The position numbers and the translations under genes were made by a program. From the NCBI RefSeq assembly GCF_042684505.1, contig NZ_JBHULT010000010.1, positions 248,001 to 312,000 on the forward strand: 64,000 nucleotides of DNA, read 5' to 3'. The notes beneath the pieces were generated by a model. The model saw only the letters and a program-made list of their open reading frames with translations. It made no database searches and was not told the origin of the DNA. Origin of the DNA: Salinimicrobium flavum. GTDB lineage: Bacteria > Bacteroidota > Bacteroidia > Flavobacteriales > Flavobacteriaceae. Positions 33,601 through 40,789 of the stretch are shown here, in pieces; position 1 is the stretch's first letter, and every line of letters begins with the position of its first letter.

Positions 33601-35714
33601 CCAATAAGATCCAATTGTACAGCCAGTTTTGGAGCTATAGAATCCAGTTGCACAAAACCTTCCAGCTTCATATTGAGGTGCTCATCCCTGTAATTAAGAT
33701 TTGTATAACCTTCGCCATTTTCAAGTTCTGTTTCCAAATTGATATTTTTGAAGGTATAGTTATTGAAATCCAGACTACTTATATTGGCCTGTACAACCGC
33801 GTCCAGCTCATTTACGTTAGATCCAGATCCCGTCCCGTCAAGAGTAAGGCTAACAGATCCCAGCTGCTCATTCTGTAGCAGCTGCCCCAGCTGTAATTCG
33901 ACCACCTCCAGATTTGTTTCAAAAGCTATCGAAGGTGTGGTCATGAACCTTCCGTCAACCTCAATGTTTCCCGAAGAGGAGGTTAAAGTAGCATCCACTT
34001 CAATATCCTCGGGGGTTCCCTTAAAATTCCCCGAAAGTCTGACCTCTTGCGGAAGCCGGATTCCAAGTTCCTCTTCCTTCACAAACTGCTGCAGATCTCC
34101 GCGACCGGAATTCATTATAAAATGAGGAAAATCAAACCAGATATTATCAGGATCTGTGGCATTGAGAACAGTTCCCCTGGCTGCAATATTGGTGGTTGCA
34201 CCCCAGTTGATCTTCGCCTCTTTGATTTCTATGGCAGACATTTTACCTTCCGCAGAAAGATTACCATGTACTGGTTTTTCACTGAGTGCCCTTAAATATT
34301 CATTTTGTTTTAGATCAGGTTGAAGCAAAAAAAGATCCTTTATGTCAACTCTGAAGCCGGGCAAGTTGGCTGCCATAGTTGCATTTTCAGGAGAATCAAT
34401 AAAATTAGAAAGCGAAGTATACTTTATAAGTAGATTTCCGGAAACGCTGTTTTGATTAAGGCTAAGTTGTAGATCGTCGAGTTTCAGATTTTCTTCCGAA
34501 ACCATTAAATTAAAAGTCAGTTCATGCAGATCGATACCTGAAGCTTCGGCGAAATTCAGTTTTTCAACCTGTGCTTCCGCCACTCCCTCTCTGAGAACCA
34601 GATCGCGGGCAACGAGATCAAAGTTGTTAAGGTCTATAGCGTTAGGATCGAATTTTCCCTTCTGCGGAAGGTTGCCGTTTACGAGGTATTGAAAATGATT
34701 ATTTTCAAGGTTTATTTCTTTCACCCGGATGTTCCATGGGGGCCATTGAAAACCTTCAGATTCTGCAGAGGCTTCCGAAGAAACCACATCACCCTCATCG
34801 GAAATTGAGGAGGTGTGAATTAAGATAACTGAATTAAGAAGGTCCAGCCGGTCTGCATGTATGGTATTTTCCGAAAGATCGGCCAGCGGAAGATTTAGTA
34901 AAAGATCATCAATAGTAACATCGGCCAGAATGCCGTCGGGAATGGACTCATAGGTTCCGGCAACATTGTTCAAAGTCAATGATCCGACTGTAAAGGAAGG
35001 TAAGGGAACTTCTTCAGCATTGGGATCCTGGGGAAAAGGTTTGGTTTGGGAATAACTGAACCTGGTATTTTCAAGAGAAGCATCGGCTACATTGAATTTC
35101 ATACTGTCTAAGGAGAACTCCTCTACCCCGGCTAAAAATTTTCCAACTTCAAACCGACTTTCGATCCCTGCAACATCGTCATTGAAATCTATATTAAAAT
35201 CCTGCAGGTCCAGATCCCCAAGGGAGAACTGCATTGCAGAAGCGGTGGTATCTGTAGGTGTAGTGTTAGTAGTATCTGTAGCGGCAAAGGCTTCCATAAG
35301 GAATTCATAATTAAAGCCCTGGACGGTGTCCTGCCGGTTGATCTTCGCACGAACTCCTTGCCATTGAAGGTCATCTATAGCAATTCCCCTCCCCCTGATT
35401 ATGGGCCATAAAGGAATGTCTGCTTCCAGCAAACGCGAATAAACCAGGGTATCCCCACTTTCGTCCTCCATATAAAGTCCTTTCAGGCTAATATCTCCTG
35501 AAAAGGTTACAAAGAGTCGGTCTACCCGCACTTCAGTATTTGTTTTGCCCGAAATATAGGAAACCACCTTATCCACAATGATTCCTTGTCCCCAGGGACT
35601 GCGGATGAACAGTAACAACAGAAAAAGAAAAATGAAAATTCCCAATAGTATTTTTCCAAAAAGACCCAGGAGGGACTTTTTCTTTTTCTTCTTCTTTTTT
35701 TTATTTTCTTCCAA
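30690..35714 (-). CDS. tamB: TamB-type translocation/assembly module protein (DUF490)
   Basis: A 1674-residue AsmA-like/TamB protein. A run of nine lysines precedes the single membrane anchor (about residues 15-37, LLGLFGKILLGIFIFLFLL). The remainder is a very long series of beta-rich repeats (DLxLxxF... patterns such as LDLDLDLNEIKMTAVESF) forming the periplasmic groove, and the C-terminal DUF490 domain contains LFSDKLMGETGIDLNFG and the GQVYGRVQQINTQENELN region. It should span the periplasm from the inner membrane to TamL. The gene is in one operon with tamL, 13 bp apart. The A-rich run that encodes the lysines is a potential slippage site. Confidence 0.93.
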   Translation of the reverse strand: MEENKKKKKKKKKSLLGLFGKILLGIFIFLFLLLLFIRSPWGQGIIVDKVVSYISGKTNTEVRVDRLFVTFSGDISLKGLYMEDESGDTLVYSRLLEADIPLWPIIRGRGIAIDDLQWQGVRAKINRQDTVQGFNYEFLMEAFAATDTTNTTPTDTTASAMQFSLGDLDLQDFNIDFNDDVAGIESRFEVGKFLAGVEEFSLDSMKFNVADASLENTRFSYSQTKPFPQDPNAEEVPLPSFTVGSLTLNNVAGTYESIPDGILADVTIDDLLLNLPLADLSENTIHADRLDLLNSVILIHTSSISDEGDVVSSEASAESEGFQWPPWNIRVKEINLENNHFQYLVNGNLPQKGKFDPNAIDLNNFDLVARDLVLREGVAEAQVEKLNFAEASGIDLHELTFNLMVSEENLKLDDLQLSLNQNSVSGNLLIKYTSLSNFIDSPENATMAANLPGFRVDIKDLFLLQPDLKQNEYLRALSEKPVHGNLSAEGKMSAIEIKEAKINWGATTNIAARGTVLNATDPDNIWFDFPHFIMNSGRGDLQQFVKEEELGIRLPQEVRLSGNFKGTPEDIEVDATLTSSSGNIEVDGRFMTTPSIAFETNLEVVELQLGQLLQNEQLGSVSLTLDGTGSGSNVNELDAVVQANISSLDFNNYTFKNINLETELENGEGYTNLNYRDEHLNMKLEGFVQLDSIAPKLAVQLDLIGADLQALGLSKRPVNAALELKGTFEGSATEYDITANISNGIAVYSNDAYLLGDLDILAHVRPDTTSMEIKNRMLDLRLRSNTDPQEFIKGLNRHYESYFSEIKRTDTIQHPVNLELYATISPAPILNEVILPSLEEMDTVQIQVDFRERERKLTGSVNLPHLKYMGSEIDSLRLNLNSNKEDLAFDFGLKSLDAGPLAIKETIMEGRLEEEKLILDFISNHEEEKLIHVQSHISKPDGSYTIHIVPDDLILNKAAWEIDTSNEIIIGEKAWIFNNFELRRNTQLMRIRNDLARVQKEHIAFQFENFTLGALFSYLNPERVLAEGRLNGDFIIEEPFGSTGMLANLTINEFGIMEVPMGTLTLEGEAVGTRSYDFDMAVKGGDVDLDLTGNYLATEKGANLDLDLDLNEIKMTAVESFSQGALNSGEGSFSGQVKVTGTTLEPVYEGSLNFDNAGFTIATLNAHFVIADETLQVNNEGITLNDFEILDQNRNSLVLDGSITTETLLNPGFDLSLRANDFMALNSTEEDNDLFYGTAIFDATATLKGDLELPILDVDLDVGSNTNVTYIIPAASIELEEREGVVVFVNKQNPDRILTQTSEIERGFDFSGISLDATISVEEDATFTVVLDEETGDHFQASGEGDMLFNVYPNGRTTLAGRYVVNDGYYEMNLYDLVTRRFDLMEGSSITWAGDPFDADLNITAIYRVDASASALMAPQITGADVNVRNRYRQELPFLVYLNIDGQITQPILSFGLDMPESEQGAIGGQVYGRVQQINTQENELNKQVFSLLVLNRFFPDSGSDGSAGGTISFARDNLNEALSDQMNLFSDKLMGETGIDLNFGLDSYTDYQGENPEERTQLDITARKTLMDDRLIVSVGSEVDLQGSPRSGESSPVIGNVSIEYLMTEDGRFRLKAFRRNSYENVIDGQLVVSGLALIFTQEFNRFRELWNAILRDEQNQQREKKQEEEQDK

Positions 35715-36020
35715 CTTAGATTTTCAGGATTTAAATGTACAGAAAGCACAGCAATATTCTGTAATCTTCTATTGCATAGAGACTTTGGTCCGCCTCGGTT
35801 CTGGGAAGCCTGACTACGTCCGATTTTTCTCAAAAAGATAAAACTTTCAGAGGAAGAAGCTCAGTAATTAAGAGATTTTTAGCAAAGTGCAGGAGGAACT
35901 AATAATCTTCAGTTAAAATTAAACCTCGGAGAATTGCTTTTATATAATTTCGGCATGATTAACACGTTAGACACCTCAATAAACCCAAATTAATATTGAG
36001 CCTAACAAAAATTTAAAATT
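35715..36020. other. Divergent intergenic region between tamB and the OmpA lipoprotein gene
   Basis: 306 bp with no gene that I can support. TAATTTCG near 35945-35952 is one base off the -7 consensus and about 70 bp before the OmpA gene, but without a TTG partner. The open frames across the region are antisense extensions of tamB and look spurious. Confidence 0.5.
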
Positions 36021-36872
36021 ATGAAACGAATTCTTACCGTTACGGTACTGGCAGCAACAATGTTTACTTCATGTGTGTCAAAAAAGAAATATGTAGCACT
36101 TGAAGAAGATTACAATAACACAAGAAGCAACCTGCAACAAACACAAGTTGAAAAAGAAGAACTTGAGGCAAGGTTGACGGCTATTGAAGAAAGAGTGTCT
36201 GACTATAATGCGAAGATCAATTCCCTTAAGGATGAGAACGACCAGAAACTCGAAATGAACGAGATCACTGCACTTTCTAATGCCAATAAGGCAAACATGA
36301 GAGAAACTTTAAAGAATGTTGATCCTGCGTTACTTGCAGAAGCAAAGACACTTGAGGATTCTATCAATGTGGCGGTTTCACATAATCTTAAAAGCAAAAT
36401 AAGCAGTGGAGATTCAGAAGACGTAGATATTTCTGTAGACAAAACAGTGGTTATGATCAATGTATCTGATAAGCTTTTGTTTAGAAGCGGAAGCCACCGT
36501 GTGAGCAGGGATGCTTATCCACTTCTTGAGAAACTGGCTGAGGTGATCAATTCTGAGCCAAGCATGGAAGTAATGGTTGAAGGACATACAGATTCTCAAA
36601 CCATGGTTGAGAACTCTTACCTGGTTGATAACTGGGATCTAAGTGTAAGAAGATCTACCGCCATCGTACGTTTGTTACAGGACAGGTTTGACGTTGCCCC
36701 TGAGAAACTGATCGCGGCAGGACGAAGCAGTTATAAGCCATTAGTTGAAAATGACAATGCTGAGAACCGTGCGAAGAACAGAAGGACAAGAATAGTTATT
36801 ATTCCTAACCTTGATAAATTCCTTGCACTTTTGGAAGCCGATAACGAGGCAATTCAGTCCAACGATATGTAG
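36021..36872 (+). CDS. OmpA/MotB-family lipoprotein with coiled coil
   Basis: A 283-residue envelope lipoprotein. The signal ends AATMFTSC (Cys18). Residues about 22-75 form a heptad-rich coiled coil (YVALEEDYNNTRSNLQQTQV and following). The OmpA-like peptidoglycan-binding domain covers about 145-270, with FRSGSHRVSRDAYPLL, VEGHTDSQTM, NWDLSVRRSTAIV and NRRTRIVIIP. It probably connects the outer membrane to the cell wall and, through the coiled coil, trimerises or binds a partner. It is monocistronic and ends in a strong terminator shared with the convergent DoxX gene. Confidence 0.92.
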   Translation: MKRILTVTVLAATMFTSCVSKKKYVALEEDYNNTRSNLQQTQVEKEELEARLTAIEERVSDYNAKINSLKDENDQKLEMNEITALSNANKANMRETLKNVDPALLAEAKTLEDSINVAVSHNLKSKISSGDSEDVDISVDKTVVMINVSDKLLFRSGSHRVSRDAYPLLEKLAEVINSEPSMEVMVEGHTDSQTMVENSYLVDNWDLSVRRSTAIVRLLQDRFDVAPEKLIAAGRSSYKPLVENDNAENRAKNRRTRIVIIPNLDKFLALLEADNEAIQSNDM

Positions 36873-36895
36873 TCGAAATTCCAATTTGTATTATT

Positions 36896-36924
36896 AAGGC
36901 TGTTCTTTCGGACAGCCTTTTTTT
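36896..36924. terminator. Terminator of the OmpA-like gene, shared with doxX
   Basis: AAGGCTGTTC (36896-36905) and GGACAGCCTT (36910-36919) with loop TTTC, one G-T pair, followed by a T run to 36924. The stop of the convergent DoxX gene begins inside the T run. Confidence 0.88.
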
Positions 36925-37342
36925 ATGCTTTCTTTTTCAGCCAGTAATAATCAAGAGCGTATTTCCCGGCGCCTGTGATCAATAAAGTAATATAGATCAA
37001 CAGATACATTAGGGCCAGTTCTTTTCTCTGGAAGGGATCTGCTGCGTGAATTACAAAAAAGGCGGTAAGCATGGTTATTATTGGAGGGATTACTGCCAAT
37101 CTGGTACCCAGGCCAAGGATGACCAGGATAGAACAAATAAACTCGGCTATCACAGCAAAGACCAGTGTAGTAGCCTGTCCTAACCCAAAAGGATCTGCAA
37201 ACTGGATCTCCTCGCTGGTAAAGAGATTTATGAGTTTAGGAGTTCCATGGGTAAGCATAAGACCTCCTACCCCTATTCTTAAAACCAGGAGGGCAATATC
37301 AATGCTGGCGAGATCAAAATTAGTGGTGTATGTTTTCTTCAT
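36923..37342 (-). CDS. DoxX-family membrane protein
   Basis: A 139-residue inner-membrane protein with four membrane segments (about 17-37, 55-77, 82-102 and 108-128). The DoxX signature RIGVGGLMLTHGTPKL lies at the start, and LGQATTLVFAVIAEFICSILVILGLGTRLA follows in the second helix region. DoxX-like proteins are poorly defined; they occur as electron-transfer or redox-linked partners in some species. The stop TAA overlaps the T run of the terminator, so termination of the two convergent genes is shared. Confidence 0.9.
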   Translation of the reverse strand: MKKTYTTNFDLASIDIALLVLRIGVGGLMLTHGTPKLINLFTSEEIQFADPFGLGQATTLVFAVIAEFICSILVILGLGTRLAVIPPIITMLTAFFVIHAADPFQRKELALMYLLIYITLLITGAGKYALDYYWLKKKA

Positions 37343-37525
37343 AAAGAAACGGTTTGATATGAAAGATACTATTTTTTCTTTCAGTTGGAAAAGATTTCCC
37401 TTTGTAGGAAAAAATTCCTACGCTTAATCACTACTCCTGGTGGATAAAAAAATAAATATCAGGAAATTGTATTTTTCTTAGTCAGCATTGACGGGGCAAA
37501 TGCCCACAATCTCTTTTCTAAAACA

Positions 37526-37560
37526 GGTATTTTATCCGATTTTTAGGTATTTCATCGATT
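37526..37560 (+). repeat. Direct-repeat pair (20-bp spacing) upstream of first DUF4402 gene
   Basis: GGTATTTTATCCGATT starts at 37526 and GGTATTTCATCGATTG at 37546, exactly 20 bp apart, just upstream of the TAGATTTG promoter box. The second copy contains TTCATCGA, which recurs twice with the same 20-bp spacing before the next DUF4402 gene. The spacing of two helical turns fits an activator that binds direct repeats, such as a LytTR-type regulator. Confidence 0.55.
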
Positions 37561-37577
37561 GTTATTAATATTTTCTT

Positions 37578-37585
37578 TAGATTTG
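37578..37585 (+). promoter_or_regulatory. Putative promoter of the first DUF4402 gene
   Basis: TAGATTTG matches TAnnTTTG exactly and lies 20 bp before the ATG. A TTG at 37559-37561 is only 16 bp upstream, shorter than normal, which would fit a promoter that needs an activator bound at the adjacent direct repeats. Confidence 0.5.
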
Positions 37586-37605
37586 ATTTAGAAAATATTA
37601 ACGCT

Positions 37606-38109
37606 ATGAGATCATTTTTATTCCTTTCCCTGATGTCATTCTTCTGCGTCTATATTCCTGCCGGTGCCCAAACTACAGCAACGGCCACTTTTACAGCTTC
37701 GGTAACGGTGATCGAACCTATAAGTATCACCACTGTTTCCCATATGAACTTTGCATCACTCGATGCCGGCATGGGCGGGGAAATTATACTTACCCCTCAA
37801 AATACCAGAACAACCAAGGGAGATGTTAGACTCGCAGAGGAAACAAATGTTTCTGCAGCGGCTTTTATAGTAAACGGGGATAAAGGACACTCCTATTCCA
37901 TTACGCTTCCTCAGGAAGGATTTATTCTTTCGAACGGATCACAGAATATAAGAATAAAAGACTTTACCAGCGACATAGGTCGATCTGCTGTTCTTACTAA
38001 GGGAAGTTCTGAAATAAGAGTTGGCGCCACCCTGGAAATTGATCCTCAACAGATCCCCGGCAACTACAGAAGTATAGGGTCAATCCCGATAACAGTCAAT
38101 TACAATTAG
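37606..38109 (+). CDS. DUF4402 secreted protein, putative pilin-like subunit 1
   Basis: A 167-residue exported protein. The signal peptide ends AGAQ (about residue 22). The mature part is one DUF4402 domain: TTATATFTASVTVIEPISIT forms a first strand with alternating hydrophobic residues, and the chain ends in GSIPITVNYN. A penultimate aromatic residue at the end of the last strand is a hallmark of subunits handled by PapD-type chaperones. The adjacent genes encode such a chaperone and an usher-like protein, so it is probably a fibre subunit on the cell surface. This role is inferred; DUF4402 has no assigned function known to me. Confidence 0.8.
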   Translation: MRSFLFLSLMSFFCVYIPAGAQTTATATFTASVTVIEPISITTVSHMNFASLDAGMGGEIILTPQNTRTTKGDVRLAEETNVSAAAFIVNGDKGHSYSITLPQEGFILSNGSQNIRIKDFTSDIGRSAVLTKGSSEIRVGATLEIDPQQIPGNYRSIGSIPITVNYN

Positions 38110-38174
38110 TTAAATCGACATACATCTGCTCACTTCCCCCCTACTTTATCAAAAATTTTTCTTAAGTAGTGCCT

Positions 38175-38202
38175 TTCATCGAGTAAACATCACCTTCATC
38201 GA
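38175..38202 (+). repeat. Direct-repeat pair (20-bp spacing) upstream of second DUF4402 gene
   Basis: TTCATCGA occurs at 38175-38182 and 38195-38202, 20 bp start to start, directly upstream of the TTTG element of the promoter. The same octamer is in the repeat pair before the first DUF4402 gene, so both promoters probably respond to one regulator. Confidence 0.6.
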
Positions 38203-38207
38203 ATAAT

Positions 38208-38239
38208 TTTGTAGGATTCTTCTGGTTAGTACATCTTTG
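38208..38239 (+). promoter_or_regulatory. Putative promoter of the second DUF4402 gene
   Basis: TTTG (38208-38211), 20 bp, CATCTTTG (38232-38239; one mismatch to TAnnTTTG). The ATG is 35 bp downstream. The spacing is as in typical Bacteroidota promoters. Confidence 0.6.
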
Positions 38240-38274
38240 CGTCGATTTAAAATCAACCCCCAATCACACTAACC

Positions 38275-38763
38275 ATGAAAAAAATTACCTTTATTTTATT
38301 TGCTCTTATCGCAGGAACTGCTTTTGGACAGACTGATGCTACAGCCACTGCTTCAGCAGAGATAATAACCGCCTTGAAAATTGAAAATACTGCTGATCTT
38401 AATTTTGGAAAGATTGCTCCATTGTCCGATGGTACGAGTACGTACGTTTTAGATAATACTGGAGCTTCACTTGGAAGCACCGCTACTTTGATCGATGCAA
38501 CTGCACAAACGGTTGCAGCTTTTACCATTACTGCCGAAACAGATCAGGCTTTTTCCGTAACTGTTGATCCTACTGTAACTTTAACTGGAGGAACTGGAAC
38601 AGATATCACATTGACTACTGACAAAAATCTATTAGCAGCCGGTAATAAAATTACTAGTGGCACAACAACCACTTTGAACGTAGGAGGATCTCTAGCACTT
38701 GCTTCTGGTCAAGGATCTGGCACTTATTCAGGAACAATTAATGTTTCTGTAGCTTACGAATAG
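38275..38763 (+). CDS. DUF4402 secreted protein, putative major pilin-like subunit 2
   Basis: A 162-residue exported protein with a signal peptide ending TAFGQ (residue 19). The DUF4402 domain starts TDATATASAEIITALKIENT, continues LNFGKIAPL, and ends TINVSVAYE, again with a penultimate aromatic. It is rich in Thr, Ala and Gly and poor in charged residues, as is usual for abundant fibre subunits. It has its own promoter with a direct-repeat pair and its own strong terminator, so it can be expressed at a high level independently of the chaperone and usher genes. This would fit a major subunit (inferred). Confidence 0.82.
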   Translation: MKKITFILFALIAGTAFGQTDATATASAEIITALKIENTADLNFGKIAPLSDGTSTYVLDNTGASLGSTATLIDATAQTVAAFTITAETDQAFSVTVDPTVTLTGGTGTDITLTTDKNLLAAGNKITSGTTTTLNVGGSLALASGQGSGTYSGTINVSVAYE

Positions 38764-38793
38764 TAAGAATCCTTTTTAGGTTACTATACATAT

Positions 38794-38820
38794 AAAGCCG
38801 CCAAATGTGGCGGCTTTTTT
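38794..38820 (+). terminator. Terminator after DUF4402 gene 2
   Basis: AAAGCCGCCA (38794-38803), loop AATG, TGGCGGCTTT (38808-38817), T run to 38820. It separates the second subunit gene from the third, whose ATG is 25 bp further. Confidence 0.93.
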
Positions 38821-38845
38821 CTATAATTTTTAATCCTTAATAAGT

Positions 38846-39340
38846 ATGAAAAGTCTTGTAATTCCGGTGGGGATTTTAATTTCAACTATTTCTAGTTTTG
38901 GTCAAACTTCGGCAACGGCAACGGTTGATTCTCGAGTTACAGTAATAGAACCTATAAATATTACCAAAACTGTAGATCTAGACTTTGGAAATGTAATTAG
39001 TGCTTATAATCCTGGAACAGTCGTGCTTTCTCCGGATGGATCCAGAATTGCAAATGGAGTACAAATTTCAAATACTTTTCCCGGTAATGTTTCCCCTGCA
39101 GAAGCACAGGTAAATCACGGCAACAATAAATATTCCATCACTTTACCTGACTCCTTCAGTTTGTATAGCCGGGAAGATCCAAACCAGACCATAGTAATTG
39201 ATGATTTTCAAGTTAGTCCTAATACAGGAGAAATAATGGATATTTTAAAAATTGGAGCGACCCTAAATTTGAAAGCAAATCAACCAGCAGGATTTTATAC
39301 CAATACCGCCGGATTCAATGTCACGGTTTCTTACAATTAA
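38846..39340 (+). CDS. DUF4402 secreted protein, putative pilin-like subunit 3
   Basis: A 164-residue exported protein with a signal ending SSFGQ (residue 20). The DUF4402 start is TSATATVDSRVTVIEPINIT, closely similar to subunit 1 (both have VTVIEPI-IT), with LDFGNV following. The end is GFNVTVSYN with the penultimate Tyr. There is no clear promoter in the 25 bp after the preceding terminator, so expression may depend on read-through. Subunits 1 and 3 are more alike than either is to subunit 2, which suggests two subclasses such as minor and major subunits. Confidence 0.8.
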   Translation: MKSLVIPVGILISTISSFGQTSATATVDSRVTVIEPINITKTVDLDFGNVISAYNPGTVVLSPDGSRIANGVQISNTFPGNVSPAEAQVNHGNNKYSITLPDSFSLYSREDPNQTIVIDDFQVSPNTGEIMDILKIGATLNLKANQPAGFYTNTAGFNVTVSYN

Positions 39341-39375
39341 TTTTTACAAATCTTTAACATTAAGTGGTTAATAAT

Positions 39376-39383
39376 TACCTTTG
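39376..39383 (+). promoter_or_regulatory. Putative promoter of the chaperone gene
   Basis: TACCTTTG is an exact -7 match, 24 bp before the ATG; a weak TTTA lies 19 bp upstream (39353-39356). It would drive the chaperone-subunit 4-usher set. Confidence 0.55.
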
Positions 39384-39407
39384 AAGGAGATTTGAAAAAT
39401 TGTTCCC

Positions 39408-40205
39408 ATGAAAAATATCTTACTTCTCCTCCTGCTTTTTATTTTGGATATCCCCCACTCTTCAGCTCAGGGTGACTTGATGATCATGCCCAAGCGAGTA
39501 GTGTTTGATGGTTCGCAGCGCTCCCAGGAGATCAACCTGGCCAATACCGGGCAGGATACCGCCATATATGCCATTTCCTTCATCAATTACAAAATGACCC
39601 AAAACGGAAATTTTGAACAGGTAGAAGCTCCGGAAGAGGGCCAGCGATTTGCAACTGATTTACTAAGATACTTCCCAAGAAGAGTAACTCTCGCACCAAA
39701 CGAAGCACAGACCATTCGGGTGCAACTCACCCGTACAGGAAACCTGGAGCAGGGAGAATACCGGTCTCATATGTATTTTAGAGCAGTGGAAGAACAAAAA
39801 GCCTTGGGGGAAGAGGACCTGAATTCCTCCGAAGGAATTGCAATTCAGATAAAGACGGTTTTTGGAATTAGTATTCCCATAATTATTCGCCATGGAGAAT
39901 CCACCACTAATGTTAGTCTAAGTGAAATAGACTTGAATTTGGATGGGGAGAATCCCCAATTGTCAATGGTAATAAACCGGACAGGTAATATGTCAGTTTA
40001 TGGAAATCTTAAAGTAGAACATATTTCTAAATCAAGGAATACTACTCAATTAGGCCTGGTTAGGGGGATTTCGGTTTATACTCCCAATAGAAAGCGAAAG
40101 TTTACTATGGAATTAAATAAAATAGAGGGAGTGGATTTGAAAAACGGCAAGTTGAGAATAACATATACCTCTGATAAAGGCGATGAGCTAGCTGTTTATG
40201 AATAA
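39408..40205 (+). CDS. PapD-like periplasmic pilus chaperone
   Basis: A 265-residue exported protein (signal ends SSAQ, about residue 21). It shows the two-domain Ig pattern of fimbrial chaperones: LMIMPKRVVFDGSQRSQEI is the first strand with the conserved basic residue before VVFDG, LTRTGNLEQGEYRSHMYF is the F-G part, and IAIQIKTVFGISIPIIIRH is the G1 donor strand with the alternating hydrophobic residues and a Lys. Domain 2 follows to the end. Function: it would complete the fold of DUF4402 subunits in the periplasm and bring them to the usher. GC drops from about 47% to about 33% at residue 144, just before the donor strand. It overlaps the next gene by 8 bp. Confidence 0.85.
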   Translation: MKNILLLLLLFILDIPHSSAQGDLMIMPKRVVFDGSQRSQEINLANTGQDTAIYAISFINYKMTQNGNFEQVEAPEEGQRFATDLLRYFPRRVTLAPNEAQTIRVQLTRTGNLEQGEYRSHMYFRAVEEQKALGEEDLNSSEGIAIQIKTVFGISIPIIIRHGESTTNVSLSEIDLNLDGENPQLSMVINRTGNMSVYGNLKVEHISKSRNTTQLGLVRGISVYTPNRKRKFTMELNKIEGVDLKNGKLRITYTSDKGDELAVYE

Positions 40206-40782
40206 AAACTGTAACATTATTTATAATTTATCACTTTGGAGAAATCTAACCAAACTCTCAAAGTTTATATTCTTACTATGCTTGTTTTGCTTTTCTTTTT
40301 CAATGAATGCACAATTTAATCAAGGTATTAAGGCGGCCGCTCCACCTGATACTGGTCCACCTGATGGGACGGGCCGAACCCTATCAATTAGTTTATATTC
40401 AGGTTCTTTAAATTTTGGAACCTTTTATTTTGAAAATACCGGCGGAACTATTTCCCTGGATCCCATTTCAGGAAATTCCACCATAAGTGGAGACATTATA
40501 TTATTCAAGTCAGTTCCAACTGTTCCAATTTTTGAACTTTTTGCTCAAAATAATACTAATGTAATAATAACTTCCCCAAAAACTTTTAAACTATTTGGAA
40601 ACGGACCTTTTAATTCTGGTGATGAGTTAGATGGTACGCTTCAATTTGATAAACCATCCTATCAATCTATAGATAAATTCACACCAATATACATTTATAT
40701 GGGAGGGACTCTTACAGTTGACAATACTGATAATCCAGGACCTTACTATGGGACTATTAATGTAACGGTGGCATTTGAATAA
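40198..40782 (+). CDS. DUF4402-like subunit 4, possible adaptor or tip protein
   Basis: A 194-residue exported protein. A long signal peptide (to about residue 40, FSMNAQ) is preceded by an extra N-terminal stretch. A Pro/Gly/Asp-rich linker (AAAPPDTGPPDGTGRT) follows. The domain contains LNFGTFYFENTGGTISLDP and ends GTINVTVAFE with the penultimate aromatic. It differs from the other three by the linker and the FGTFYF block. It overlaps the chaperone gene by 8 bp and precedes the usher by 7 bp. GC is about 30% over most of the gene, though the linker is GC-rich. The role as adaptor or tip is only a guess from its position. Confidence 0.75.
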   Translation: MNKNCNIIYNLSLWRNLTKLSKFIFLLCLFCFSFSMNAQFNQGIKAAAPPDTGPPDGTGRTLSISLYSGSLNFGTFYFENTGGTISLDPISGNSTISGDIILFKSVPTVPIFELFAQNNTNVIITSPKTFKLFGNGPFNSGDELDGTLQFDKPSYQSIDKFTPIYIYMGGTLTVDNTDNPGPYYGTINVTVAFE

Positions 40783-40789
40783 GATATAA

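Noticed and set aside
35578..35841. Plus-strand frame over the tamB start, rich in Phe
   Set aside because: The poly-Phe is the complement of the Lys run in TamB; no domain and no promoter.
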